Notes under the pieces: model-generated | Database searches by the model: none | What the model was told of the DNA's origin: nothing | Seen by the model: the letters and a program-made list of their open reading frames with translations, nothing else | Shown here: in pieces, positions 17,091 to 25,717 of the stretch | Layout: the number at the start of each line of letters is the position of its first letter | How positions within the stretch are numbered: the first letter of the stretch is position 1 | NCBI RefSeq assembly: GCF_003015185.1 | Contig: NZ_CP027860.1 | Span: 2,976,001-3,040,000, forward strand | Source of the DNA: Ahniella affigens | GTDB taxonomy: Bacteria > Pseudomonadota > Gammaproteobacteria > Xanthomonadales > Ahniellaceae | Reading direction: 5' to 3' | DNA: 64,000 bases | Made by a program: the position numbers and the translations under genes

Positions 17091-17660
17091 TTCGGCCTGA
17101 GCTGGCAGGATTCGCTCGCATTTGGAATGGGCGGCAGAAATCGCGCGAATGGTGCTGGCTGCTTGTATCGATACGCCAAACCTTATCGCTGTCGCTCCGG
17201 CGCAGGCGGGAGCACAGGGTAATCGCGGGGTCTAATGTTGGGCGTTTGCGCCAGCCTGCGGCTGCAATTGAACGGCGCGCCGTCGACGGGTGGTTTTGTG
17301 TCAGCAAGCAACAGGTGAGATTGCCGCGAACTTGAAACCCGCCCCGGATCAAGTCCGGGGCGACGAATCGCGAAAATGTTTGGCGTGGCAAAACCGGTGC
17401 TTCAGATCGCCCAAAGGCGCGGTTTCCCAAATATCCCCAATCCACCTCTCGTCACCCCGGACTTGATCCGGGGTGAGTTTGACGTCCTTTCAGGGGAACA
17501 GGGCGTTCGTTGAAATCGCGATAACGGTTCTACCCAAACGTTTTCACACAGGCTGCTACGCCGGGGTGACGACAATAGGGGGCGATTGTTTGCAGCGAGC
17601 AGTCTTTGGTTGTACGTGAACGAAGCCAACCGCTTCCAGACACGCGGTCGCAAGCCCCAT
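17091..17660. other. Gene-free stretch with several REP-type hairpins
   Basis: It contains CCCCGGATCAAGTCCGGGG (17342-17360) and its opposed partner CACCCCGGACTTGATCCGGGGTG (17453-17475). An inverted copy of the GTCACCCCGGCGTAGCAGCCTGTGTGAAAACG motif (17540-17577) is also present. The palindromes may end transcription from both flanking convergent genes. No gene is seen. Confidence 0.7.
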
Positions 17661-18590
17661 TTAACGCATCGGCACCAGACTGATGTGCTGCGCCTTCAAG
17701 CCTGTATCAACGAGGCGATCCTGGCTTAAGCGGACTCTCAGCGTGCGCGGCTCGGCTTCGCACTGGCATTCGACATCAAGCTCCAAGGTCAGACCATCAA
17801 CCTGTGCCGTCTTCGGCGGGCCACCGTCAACCCAAAGCGTTCGCCCTTGTTCATCGATGCCCTCGCCCACAAAGCGCATGGCGCGTACGCTCCAAGGCCC
17901 GGATTCGGCGTCATTGCTGGGCACTGGCTGTTGCAGCAGCACCCGCTGTGGGGCGTGATCCGGTCCTGAGAACGTCAGCTCCGCAACAGGCTCCTGCCCC
18001 GTGGCTGCTTCGGCATCAAACGCCGCGCTGGTCGCGCCGTGGGCAAACACATAGCGCTGAATCGTGCCTTGTTCCAGGCCGCTGTCGGCAGCATTGTTGA
18101 TCACTTGCAGGGGCAAGGGCTCGACCGACGAGACGCCCACCAATTTGCCCGTATTTGGATCAAAGTATCGGTAACCATCCTCAGACCCGCAGCAGCCCGC
18201 CTGCGTGACGCGGAGCATGGGCCAATCCCAATACGCGAGCACCAATGGCTCCTCACCTTCAGTATTGAAGCGCAAAGGCTTCGAAGCAGCACTCCCATCG
18301 CGCGGATGCAGGGTCACTTCGAAGTCGACCTTGCCCTCGCTGCCCTCCATGCAATTGCTTTGCTTCCGCCACGCCACGTGCTTGACGACCTGCAAGGGCT
18401 CGCCGTAGCGGTCGATCACGTCAAAACGCGCGTTCTTGGTGATGATTTCGCGCAAGGTGCGGTCTTCGTCTTCACCACCACAGTCAGCCATGCGCAGTTC
18501 AATGCTGCTGCTCGCCGACAGGGCAGGCGGCGCCGCCGCGACCAAATTGCCAGCGCCGAGAGTGAGCACGGTGATCAAGTTCAGACTCAT
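17661..18590 (-). CDS. Putative periplasmic protein of unknown function
   Basis: The 309-aa product has a signal peptide (MSLNLITVLTLGAGNLVAA). The mature sequence contains several cysteines (MADCGGED, GCCGSEDGY, VECQCEAE) that could form disulphides. Repeated strand-like segments fit a beta-rich secreted protein. No catalytic motif is recognised. I start at M 18590; the upstream 53 residues of the open frame do not look like protein. It follows the esterase gene on the same strand, 219 bp downstream. Confidence 0.75.
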   Translation of the reverse strand: MSLNLITVLTLGAGNLVAAAPPALSASSSIELRMADCGGEDEDRTLREIITKNARFDVIDRYGEPLQVVKHVAWRKQSNCMEGSEGKVDFEVTLHPRDGSAASKPLRFNTEGEEPLVLAYWDWPMLRVTQAGCCGSEDGYRYFDPNTGKLVGVSSVEPLPLQVINNAADSGLEQGTIQRYVFAHGATSAAFDAEAATGQEPVAELTFSGPDHAPQRVLLQQPVPSNDAESGPWSVRAMRFVGEGIDEQGRTLWVDGGPPKTAQVDGLTLELDVECQCEAEPRTLRVRLSQDRLVDTGLKAQHISLVPMR

Positions 18591-18808
18591 GAGGGTGGGC
18601 TCCAGAATGATGGCCAAGTGTGCGCCGGATCCGGCTCCGGTGGCAACCCGGAATGGGCCATCCTGAAGGTCGACGTTGCGGCCAAATGGGCGTTGACCGC
18701 AATGCGTCGAGACGGTCCTGGCCTCCTCGTTAAGTTCGCGCGACTGCAATCGCTCGCCGCAACCTCAAGGCGCAGTAGCGCTGCCGTGAGCATTGGCCGA
18801 TCCAATGT

Positions 18809-20167
18809 TCAATTGCCATCGGGGTTGTTTGCTCGGCACAACACATCCGGCATCAGTCGAGCGATGGGCACAGTGCCCGCCTCGTTGAATGTTGGAAGTT
18901 CGAAGGCAAGCATCGCGTGATCGCAGTCGCTGAACTCAATCGTCATGGTGCCTACGGGTGTCGTCGTCACGGGTGCTGCGCGATTGAACTGGCCAAATCG
19001 GCTCTGAAAAACGGTCAAATCGGCACGATTGCCGAGATAGCGCCCTTGTGCGGTGAACCATCGTTGTTCGCTGCCAGGAATCGAACCACCATTGCCTCCG
19101 GCGGCACGGTCATAGGTCACCCACGATACGACGAACGTCTTGCTGATGGGCTCGACATCGAAGAAGAAGCCTTGTCCGGGTATGGCTGGGTCAAGCCAGG
19201 TGCCGACCATGCCGTAGTTGATCGTGACGGTCCGTTGGCCGCGAACGGTCTGCACGGTCCACTCTATCAGTCGCTCAAATAACGTGACGCCCGGGCTGGC
19301 TTCCAGGTTAAAGATGGTGACGCCGCCAAAGCCATGACCGGCTCCTGCAATCGGGTAGAACTCGTGTGGTACTTGTTGACTCTGCGCGCGGTCTACGAGC
19401 AGCTCTGAAGCGGCAAATGGCACCGTTGGGTCATTGGTGCCGTGGATCACGAAGAGCGGTGGTTCACGCGCTTCCAAATTATTTGCTGCGGCAATGGGGT
19501 CGTTCGCGGGAATGAGGCTGGCACCCCAGAGATCAACGACGAAACTAAACGGCATCGCGGCGATGTTGTAGTCATCCAAGACGTAGGCCAGATGCACTGC
19601 AGTGATTGCACCGGCGGAGCCACCCAACAAGCCGATCTGGGTGGGCTCGATGTTGTAGCGGTCCGCATTGGCTTGGAGCCAATCGACTGAGGTCAATGCG
19701 TCGTCGATGGCAGCAACGGCAGCCGTGCGTTGTGCCAGATCGGCGCCGCTGAGCCCCATAGTGGCAGGGCCGACCAGACTCGCCACGCGAGCGCTGGGGA
19801 CCGGACTGTCCGGCACCAATCGGTAGTCGATCGACACTGCTACGAATCCGCGCGCCGCCAGCGCGCGAGCAATGGTCGCGAGTTCGGCTTGCGTCCGCGT
19901 GCCGCCAGTAAATCCGCCGCCGTGAATGATCACTACCGCTGGGCTCCTCTCGCCCGTTGTGTTGGCGCCGACTGGCCGATACAGATCCAGCAGCAAGTTC
20001 TTGCCGCCTGGGGTGGGCGTGCGAACCTCGCCCTGTCCGTAAGCGATCGCGGATTCGACCACCACTTGGTACAGCGGATCGACCGAGGGCAAGGCCGTTT
20101 GCGCTTGGGTGGCAATGCTGGTCGCGAGCACGGAGAAACCAACCAGGAAATTGAAGATTCGGTTCAT
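18809..20167 (-). CDS. Secreted alpha/beta-hydrolase (esterase) with C-terminal accessory domain
   Basis: This ~452-aa enzyme belongs to the carboxylesterase/BD-FAE group. It has an oxyanion-hole motif HGGGF, nucleophile elbow GGSAG, acid loop HGTNDPTVP and catalytic His in AGHGF. A signal peptide (FNFLVGFSVLATSIATQAQ) exports it. After about residue 320 comes a second domain (GMVGTWLDPAIPGQGFFFDV, then QRWFTAQG, then FSDCDHAM). I recall this domain as a recurrent C-terminal module of secreted Lysobacterales proteins. The substrate is unknown. ATG 20167 is preferred because it gives the best signal peptide; 20182 is also possible. Confidence 0.88.
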   Translation of the reverse strand: MNRIFNFLVGFSVLATSIATQAQTALPSVDPLYQVVVESAIAYGQGEVRTPTPGGKNLLLDLYRPVGANTTGERSPAVVIIHGGGFTGGTRTQAELATIARALAARGFVAVSIDYRLVPDSPVPSARVASLVGPATMGLSGADLAQRTAAVAAIDDALTSVDWLQANADRYNIEPTQIGLLGGSAGAITAVHLAYVLDDYNIAAMPFSFVVDLWGASLIPANDPIAAANNLEAREPPLFVIHGTNDPTVPFAASELLVDRAQSQQVPHEFYPIAGAGHGFGGVTIFNLEASPGVTLFERLIEWTVQTVRGQRTVTINYGMVGTWLDPAIPGQGFFFDVEPISKTFVVSWVTYDRAAGGNGGSIPGSEQRWFTAQGRYLGNRADLTVFQSRFGQFNRAAPVTTTPVGTMTIEFSDCDHAMLAFELPTFNEAGTVPIARLMPDVLCRANNPDGN

Positions 20168-20919
20168 AGCGTGGCTCATCATGCTGACTGGGCGAGGTTT
20201 GGCTTTTGAAATTCTTGCGCGCTTGAGAACGCAATTTGGGAATCCAAACGCCGAGGGAGGACTTGGGTTGACAGAACGTGCTTGGCAATATCGAAATGAC
20301 GTGGCAGCGCGCACCGATGTAGTCCGCTGGGAGTACCAGGTTGCAGGCTTGCCCTTGGCTCTGGATCAAGTCCGCGTTGGCCACAACTGGTTTGGGAATG
20401 GCTGCCGTGGCGCCTAAAAACTCATTGCCGTCGCTCCGGCGCAGCAGACTGTGTGAAAACGCCCCCAACGGTGGAATCAACTTGAAATTAGGGGTATTGC
20501 AATCAGGCTGAAGCCGCCTCAAGCATTGAGTATCACCCGGTCGGCGTCAGCCGCGCCTCGCGGTAACAAACCCTATTGTCGTCATCCTGGCGCAGCCGGG
20601 ATCCAGGGCAATCTTGCGTCGAACGTTCAATCTGGAGTGCCGTGCGCCTGGTTTGCAAGCACGGCGCAAGATTGCCCTGGATCCCGGAACCCGCTGCGCG
20701 GCTTCCAGGATGACGACAATAGTGGCAACAGCAATCGAACACTTTTGGTCCGTTCGGGCAGGTGGAGGTGTTCTCACACAGCCTGGCAAGTCGGGACCCA
20801 GGCAATCGGGCGATCAGTCATGTTTTCTGAGAGGCGGGGGCGCCACGGACCCGACTCGCATTCCCTGAGTTGCCCCCTCTAGCGCGAGCGCGGACAATGC
20901 GGCGCTACCCTGCCCAAGC
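20168..20919. other. Intergenic region between esterase and trhO, with REP copies
   Basis: Apart from the opposed REP pair at 20575-20722 and one GTCGCTCCGGCGCAGCAGACTGTGTGAAAACG motif (20423-20462), I see nothing recognisable. The divergent promoters for the two flanking genes must lie here. Confidence 0.6.
20575..20722. repeat. Inward-facing REP pair (BIME-like)
   Basis: An inverted unit (ATTGTCGTCATCCTGG through CCAGGGCAATC) at 20575-20613 faces a direct unit at 20670-20722. The two can fold as separate hairpins or pair with each other. Confidence 0.8.
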
Positions 20920-20928
20920 TTGCCGCCC

Positions 20929-21750
20929 GTGACCGCTGCCGAACTGATCCACTCCTCGTTCTACAAATTCGTGCCAATCGCCAATCCAGCGGCCTGGGCT
21001 GCACACCTTCGCGTTCTGTCGGCGCAAATCCAGGGCAGCATCCTGCTCGCCGAGGAAGGCATCAACGGCATGATTGCAGGCACGGCTGACGCGCTCGCCA
21101 CATTCGAACAAGCCTTGCGCAACGACCCGTTGTTCGCAGGTGCATTCGCGGACATTGTCTTCAAGCACAGCCCCTGCAAGACGGCACCGTTCGGGCGCAT
21201 GAAGGTGCATCATCGCGCCGAGATTCTGCCGATCGGTATCGACGGCGTCGACGGCCGCAACACCGGGGTGAACCTGTCGCCCGCCGAATGGCGCGAGTTC
21301 ATCAAGCGCGACGACGTGGTGCTGCTCGATAATCGGAACAGCTTCGAGTATCGGCTCGGTCGATTCAAGGCCGCCATCGATCCGGGCGTGCAGAGCTTTC
21401 GCGATTTCCCCGAATACGTCAAAGCGAATCTGCCCACTTGGCAGGCCGAGAACAAGAAGATCGCGATGTACTGCACCGGCGGCATTCGCTGCGAAAAGAC
21501 CACGGCTTGGCTCAAAGACTTGGGCGTGACCGCGTATCAGCTCGAAGGCGGCATCATCAGCTATTTTCAGAAGATGCCGGATGCCGATCAGGATTGGCTC
21601 GGCGAGTGCTTTGTATTCGACAACCGCATTGCGCTCGATACGCACTTGCAGGAAACCGGCACCAGTCTTGAGTCCGTCTATGAAGGCGATGCCGACGGTG
21701 CGTTTCGATTGAACCGGGCGCGGCGCCTCGCGAATGATGCCAAGCGATAA
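20929..21750 (+). CDS. trhO: tRNA uridine(34) hydroxylase, rhodanese-like (TrhO/YceA)
   Basis: The protein makes 5-hydroxyuridine at the wobble base of certain tRNAs, using oxygen. The N-terminal part (FYKFVPI, GSILLAEEGING) is the acylphosphatase-like domain typical of TrhO. The rhodanese domain carries the catalytic cysteine in YCTGGIRCEKTTA, and LEGGI follows as in family members. Length (~273 aa) is normal for short members. No ATG lies at the expected position; the start is GTG 20929 or TTG 20920, the former being usual in context. The next gene, another RNA-modifying enzyme, overlaps its 3' end. Confidence 0.93.
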   Translation: MTAAELIHSSFYKFVPIANPAAWAAHLRVLSAQIQGSILLAEEGINGMIAGTADALATFEQALRNDPLFAGAFADIVFKHSPCKTAPFGRMKVHHRAEILPIGIDGVDGRNTGVNLSPAEWREFIKRDDVVLLDNRNSFEYRLGRFKAAIDPGVQSFRDFPEYVKANLPTWQAENKKIAMYCTGGIRCEKTTAWLKDLGVTAYQLEGGIISYFQKMPDADQDWLGECFVFDNRIALDTHLQETGTSLESVYEGDADGAFRLNRARRLANDAKR

Positions 21751-22657
21751 GCGCAGCCTGGTTCGCAATGGCGTCGGCGCCAGCTCGGTGACGCTGCCGA
21801 ACAAAGGCCCTTGGTCAACGGTCCTGGAGTACTTGATCGAGCGCTTTCCGACGATTCCGGCTGAGACTTGGGCGGCACGCTTTGCGGCCGGTGCGGTGCT
21901 GGATGCAGCGGGCCAAGCCTTAAGTGCAGATCAGCCTTTCCGAGGCCAAGCGCGGATTCATTACTACCGGGATCTGGCACACGAAGTGCCGGTGCCATTT
22001 GCCGCGCCGATTTTGTTTCAGGACGAGTACCTGGTGGTGGCCGACAAACCCCACTTTCTATCGGTCATGCCGGCCGGACAATACGTCCAGGAAACGCTGC
22101 TGGTGCGCTTGAAGCGCGCCACCGGCATCGACACGCTGACGCCCATGCATCGGATCGATCGCGATACCGCGGGGTTAGTCGCTTTTGTCATCCAACCCGA
22201 AACGCGAGGCGCGTACCAATCGCTGTTCCACAGCAAGGCGGTGCAGAAGTCCTACGAGGCCGTTGCGCCTTTGCATCCGGACTGCGCGTTTCCGCTCCGC
22301 TATCAGGCAAGACTGGAAGAGAGCGACAACTTCATGCAGATGCGCGTGGCAGCGGGAGCGCCAAACTCGGAGACGATCATCGACTTGATCGGCTCTGACC
22401 CGGTCAGCGGTCTGGGGCATTTTCGGTTGCAGCCGATTACTGGAAAAAAGCATCAACTGCGGGCGCACATGAACGCGCTTGGCATGCCGATTCTGAATGA
22501 CCCGATCTATCCGGCCCACTTGCCCGCCGCGCCCGATGATTTCTCCAGGCCGCTGCAGTTATTGGCGAAAACACTTCGCTTTGTCGATCCGATCTCCGGG
22601 GAGCTGCGGGCGTTTCAGTCGGAGCGTTCTTTGGACCGTGCGATCGACCTGAATTGA
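21734..22657 (+). CDS. RluA-family pseudouridine synthase
   Basis: The protein isomerises uridine to pseudouridine in rRNA or tRNA. The catalytic Asp is in HRIDRDTAGL. The flanking motifs DEYLVVADKP and PITGKKHQLRAHM are standard for the RluA family. The N-terminal ~90 residues (VLEYLIERFP, ETWAARFAAG) are S4-like. The substrate site cannot be fixed; TruC- and RluA/RluD-like enzymes are possible. ATG 21734 or 21737 lies inside the end of trhO, giving an overlap of up to 17 bp and translational coupling of two RNA-modification genes. Confidence 0.93.
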   Translation: MMPSDKRSLVRNGVGASSVTLPNKGPWSTVLEYLIERFPTIPAETWAARFAAGAVLDAAGQALSADQPFRGQARIHYYRDLAHEVPVPFAAPILFQDEYLVVADKPHFLSVMPAGQYVQETLLVRLKRATGIDTLTPMHRIDRDTAGLVAFVIQPETRGAYQSLFHSKAVQKSYEAVAPLHPDCAFPLRYQARLEESDNFMQMRVAAGAPNSETIIDLIGSDPVSGLGHFRLQPITGKKHQLRAHMNALGMPILNDPIYPAHLPAAPDDFSRPLQLLAKTLRFVDPISGELRAFQSERSLDRAIDLN

Positions 22658-22810
22658 TCGCAGCAACATGAGTCAACCGCGCATCGCGACGGCCCTGGCG
22701 CGTCGTGAAAGTGCGGATTGCAAACATTTTCGCGGCGTCAGGTTTCGACTTGCTGGCCCGCTGCGATCGGCTACGCTCCAGGCTTCACACTCGCTCAAAA
22801 GGGGGGCGGT

Positions 22811-23215
22811 ATGCACGTGCTTCAGAAGCTCTTGTTCGTGACGCTGATGGGTTTTGCATCCAGTGCTTTGGCCGTTGGCATTGAGTCGGTGAGTCTGCAT
22901 TTGGACGATGAAGGCGAGGCCGGAGAAGAGGTGCGTGTATTTGCAAAAGCCGATCAGGTCCAGCATTTCGAGATCGCGCTCGATGAAACCAAGCTCGGCA
23001 GCCATACCTTCGTCGTCGAATTCTGGGCGGTGGATACCAGCGCCGGCCAGAACATCAAGGTCAGCCAGTTCGAAAGCGGCGCGCTAATTGCCAATACCAT
23101 CTCGGCCAAGGTGTCGCTGCCGCGCGAATGGCCAACGGGCAGCTATCGACTGGATGTCAAAATGGATGGGCAGACGATTGGCTCGCACGACTATGAAGTC
23201 ATCGAAGGCGAGTAG
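22811..23215 (+). CDS. Small secreted protein of unknown function
   Basis: The 134-aa product has a signal peptide (KLLFVTLMGFASSALA). The rest is a compact beta-sandwich-like sequence (VSLHLDDEGEAGEEV, HTFVVEFWAVDTSAG, YRLDVKMDGQTIGSHDYEV), the pattern of an Ig-like periplasmic domain. ATG 22811 has a GGGGGG-rich site just upstream. It stands alone, between the pseudouridine synthase and a repeat. No function is suggested by motifs. Confidence 0.75.
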   Translation: MHVLQKLLFVTLMGFASSALAVGIESVSLHLDDEGEAGEEVRVFAKADQVQHFEIALDETKLGSHTFVVEFWAVDTSAGQNIKVSQFESGALIANTISAKVSLPREWPTGSYRLDVKMDGQTIGSHDYEVIEGE

Positions 23216-23293
23216 GACGCATCGGCAGATCGCCTTTGCAAAGGGCTATGGTTGAAACACGACAGTCTTTGAGTTTTGTATTCGACAGCTGTC

Positions 23294-23429
23294 GTTTCGA
23301 ATCCGGCACATGGCCGGACTCGAAACCCGCGCCGGTGCTGCTGGTCTTGCACGGGCGGACCATTCGTGGCCCGCCCCAGTAAGGAGGGTCGGAATAGGTC
23401 CGTCAGGGACACGCTTCCGACCCTGCTTA
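23294..23429. repeat. Diverged member of the multi-hairpin repeat family
   Basis: Three hairpins are seen: TTTCGA-x-TCCGG/CCGGA-xx-CGAAA (23295-23326), GGGCGG-x-CCA/TGG-x-CCGCCC (23353-23376) and GGGTCGGAA/TTCCGACCC (from 23386). They match hairpins 2, 4 and 1 of the element at 16013 in type, but the order and bases differ. It lies between two convergent genes. Confidence 0.65.
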
Positions 23430-23448
23430 AGTCAATTCGTAGGCGATT

Positions 23449-24969
23449 TCAGCTGACCCGCCCCTTCTCAAGCTCCCGCATTGCCGCCAGAACCAAATGG
23501 TCCTGCCAAGGCGGTGCCGCCAACTGCACTGCCAATGGCAGGCCGGTACTGCCGCGCTCGATTTGCTTGGCGGCGCGCACCACCCAGTCAGTCGTGTCGG
23601 GCCGGTCTGACTCTTCGTCGGCACGTACTTCGCTCACACCAATCGTGCCTGCGGGGTAGCCCAGCAGATTCCAAAGCAAGGCATAGCCGCCGCCTAGCCC
23701 GACATCACGCGCATCACCATGGCGGTAGGCAGGCAGTGCGCACGGTGGGCCGAGCACGAGATCGATTCGCTGTGCGCGCATGGCCTCGGCAAATTCGGCG
23801 CGATAGCGCCGTTGGGCTTCCTGAAGCTGCCAGTATTCGTCGACGGAACGGCGACCGAAATGACCGACAAACGTTGCCAGCGTTGGTTGACCCAATCCTC
23901 GCAGGACCAGACGAGCCAAAGCACGGACCGGGCGGTTTAGCCCGGCAAGGCGCGACAGATCGCGCAATCGCGGATCAACAGGTCCATCGCGCAAGAGCTC
24001 GCGGAATCCCCGGCCGCCGTCTGCCGACAACAAGGCGAAGTAAAGCCCTAACGCTTCCGGTACCTTCGGCGGTTGCCATGCAAACACACTTGCACCTGCC
24101 GCACTCAGGCGGTCAGCCGCTTCCCGTACGACGCGCTGTATGCCCGGAGCTGGCGTCAAAGTGCCATCATCGACATAGAAGCCGATGCGCAGTCGAGATA
24201 CCTCAACCTGGTGCAGGTCCTTCAAGGGCGGTGTCGCTTGGCAATGCACTTTCGAGAGACAGGTCAAGCCTAGGGTCAAGTCTTCAACATGACGGGCTAG
24301 AACCCCCATCTGGCTTGGAATCGCGCGCTGCCCGAGCGGCAGACTATATGCGCCGAAATCGGGCGCTCTGCCCTCGGTGGGCTTGAATCCAAGAATGCCG
24401 CAAAATGCTGCCGGGATGCGCGAGCTACCACCAATATCCGTTCCAAAACCCAGCGCCGAGCCGCCAACCGCGATGATGGCAGCCTCGCCGCCACTACTGC
24501 CGCCACAACTTCGGTCGGCGCGCTTAGGATGGTTCGAACGGCCGTAAACTGGATTGTCAGTTTCGTAATAGAGCAGACTTTGCGCGACATTGGTTTTGCC
24601 GAGCACGATGGCGCCATCCTGTCGAAGTTGCTGGACATAAGCATCATCGGTTTCAGCCAGAAGTGACGCGCGCCAGGGCAGGCCAAACGTATCCGGTGTT
24701 CCTGCGAGTTGCAGGCATTCTTTCAGCGTGATCGGTAAACCGTGCAACGGGCCCAGTGGCGCGCCATCGCGGCGCTGTTGGTCGGCGCGCTGTGCCTCTG
24801 CGCGGGCGGCATCGAAGCGCTTGCAGACGACCGCATTCAGCGCCGGATGCGTGGCTTCGATGCGTTCAATATGCCAATTTGCGAGCTCGCTCGCACTGAT
24901 GTCTCTCTGATCGAGCATGGCAAGCATGCGACAAGCTGAGCCGCTTAAAACCTGTTCGCGATCACTCAT
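23449..24969 (-). CDS. Amidase signature family enzyme
   Basis: This ~506-aa hydrolase uses the Ser-cisSer-Lys triad. The Lys is in GLPITLKE, the cis-Ser in CGGSSGGEAA, and the nucleophile Ser in GTDIGGSSRIPA. Members cleave amides of many kinds (fatty acid amides, glutamyl-tRNA, aryl amides). Sequence outside the core looks like the stand-alone, FAAH-like branch, not GatA, since no gatB or gatC is near. I start at ATG 24969 (GAGAGGGA upstream); the longer frame to 25056 lacks a good site. The substrate is unknown. Confidence 0.92.
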   Translation of the reverse strand: MSDREQVLSGSACRMLAMLDQRDISASELANWHIERIEATHPALNAVVCKRFDAARAEAQRADQQRRDGAPLGPLHGLPITLKECLQLAGTPDTFGLPWRASLLAETDDAYVQQLRQDGAIVLGKTNVAQSLLYYETDNPVYGRSNHPKRADRSCGGSSGGEAAIIAVGGSALGFGTDIGGSSRIPAAFCGILGFKPTEGRAPDFGAYSLPLGQRAIPSQMGVLARHVEDLTLGLTCLSKVHCQATPPLKDLHQVEVSRLRIGFYVDDGTLTPAPGIQRVVREAADRLSAAGASVFAWQPPKVPEALGLYFALLSADGGRGFRELLRDGPVDPRLRDLSRLAGLNRPVRALARLVLRGLGQPTLATFVGHFGRRSVDEYWQLQEAQRRYRAEFAEAMRAQRIDLVLGPPCALPAYRHGDARDVGLGGGYALLWNLLGYPAGTIGVSEVRADEESDRPDTTDWVVRAAKQIERGSTGLPLAVQLAAPPWQDHLVLAAMRELEKGRVS

Positions 24970-25201
24970 GGCTTGGTCCCTCTCGTTGTTCACATCGGCG
25001 CACGCACGCGCGCCGCTCGCATTCCTACCACAGACGGCGACTCGCCCAACACTCAATCTCGTCAGAGTAGCGTTCCGCGACTTTCATGAAGCCGGATGCA
25101 ACGAAATGGCCAACCCCCTTTGTCAGCCACAGCTACTTGCCGTCGCGCTCGATGAGACTTGACAAGCTCGAACTTTTAAGACATCGTTTTAGCCACTTCT
25201 G

Positions 25202-25600
25202 ATGTCTATTATGAAACTGAGCCTGAACAACCTGAGCGAACGCGCCGATATTCCAGCTCGTACCATCCGCTTCTACATCCAAAAGGGCTTGCTACCGGGC
25301 CCCGAGGGTGAGAAGCGCGGTGCGTTCTACACCGAGGCGCATCTCGCCACGCTACTCCGAATCAAAAGCTGGCAGGACGCAGGATTGTCGCTGGAGGCCA
25401 TCGCCGATTTGCTCGCTGCCAAACGGGAACCACCCATGGCGCCGAGTCGCGTCGGGGCGATCGAGGTGCGCAGTCACTTGATTCTGGCGGATGGCTTGGA
25501 ACTGGTCGTCGCACCTGAACGCGCAAAGCTCACCCAGGCCGAACTGCGGGAATTGTTCCTGCTCGTCCAGGACGCGTACCGAAAGCTTCGGGAGTCGTAG
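25202..25600 (+). CDS. MerR-family transcriptional regulator
   Basis: The 132-aa regulator has an N-terminal MerR helix-turn-helix (NLSERADIPARTIRFYIQKG). The wing follows, with LLRIKSWQDAGLSLEAIADLL. The C-terminal part (HLILADGLELVV, ELRELFLLVQDAY) is short and has no cysteines, so it is not a metal sensor of the usual type. ATG 25202 or 25211 can start it. The VIT/vWA gene follows 117 bp downstream on the same strand, so this regulator may control it. Confidence 0.9.
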   Translation: MSIMKLSLNNLSERADIPARTIRFYIQKGLLPGPEGEKRGAFYTEAHLATLLRIKSWQDAGLSLEAIADLLAAKREPPMAPSRVGAIEVRSHLILADGLELVVAPERAKLTQAELRELFLLVQDAYRKLRES

Positions 25601-25717
25601 CGACCTCGAACCGGAAGCAATTCCCCACCCCATCACAGCCCCATGCGTCGCCGGGCTGAGCCGGAAGCGCCAAACACATAGGCGCCGGCATCAAGGCAAC
25701 GCTCAAGAGGAGGAACC

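Noticed and set aside
20905-21804. 299-aa open frame opposite trhO
   Set aside because: Antisense shadow of trhO, which has the rhodanese active site.
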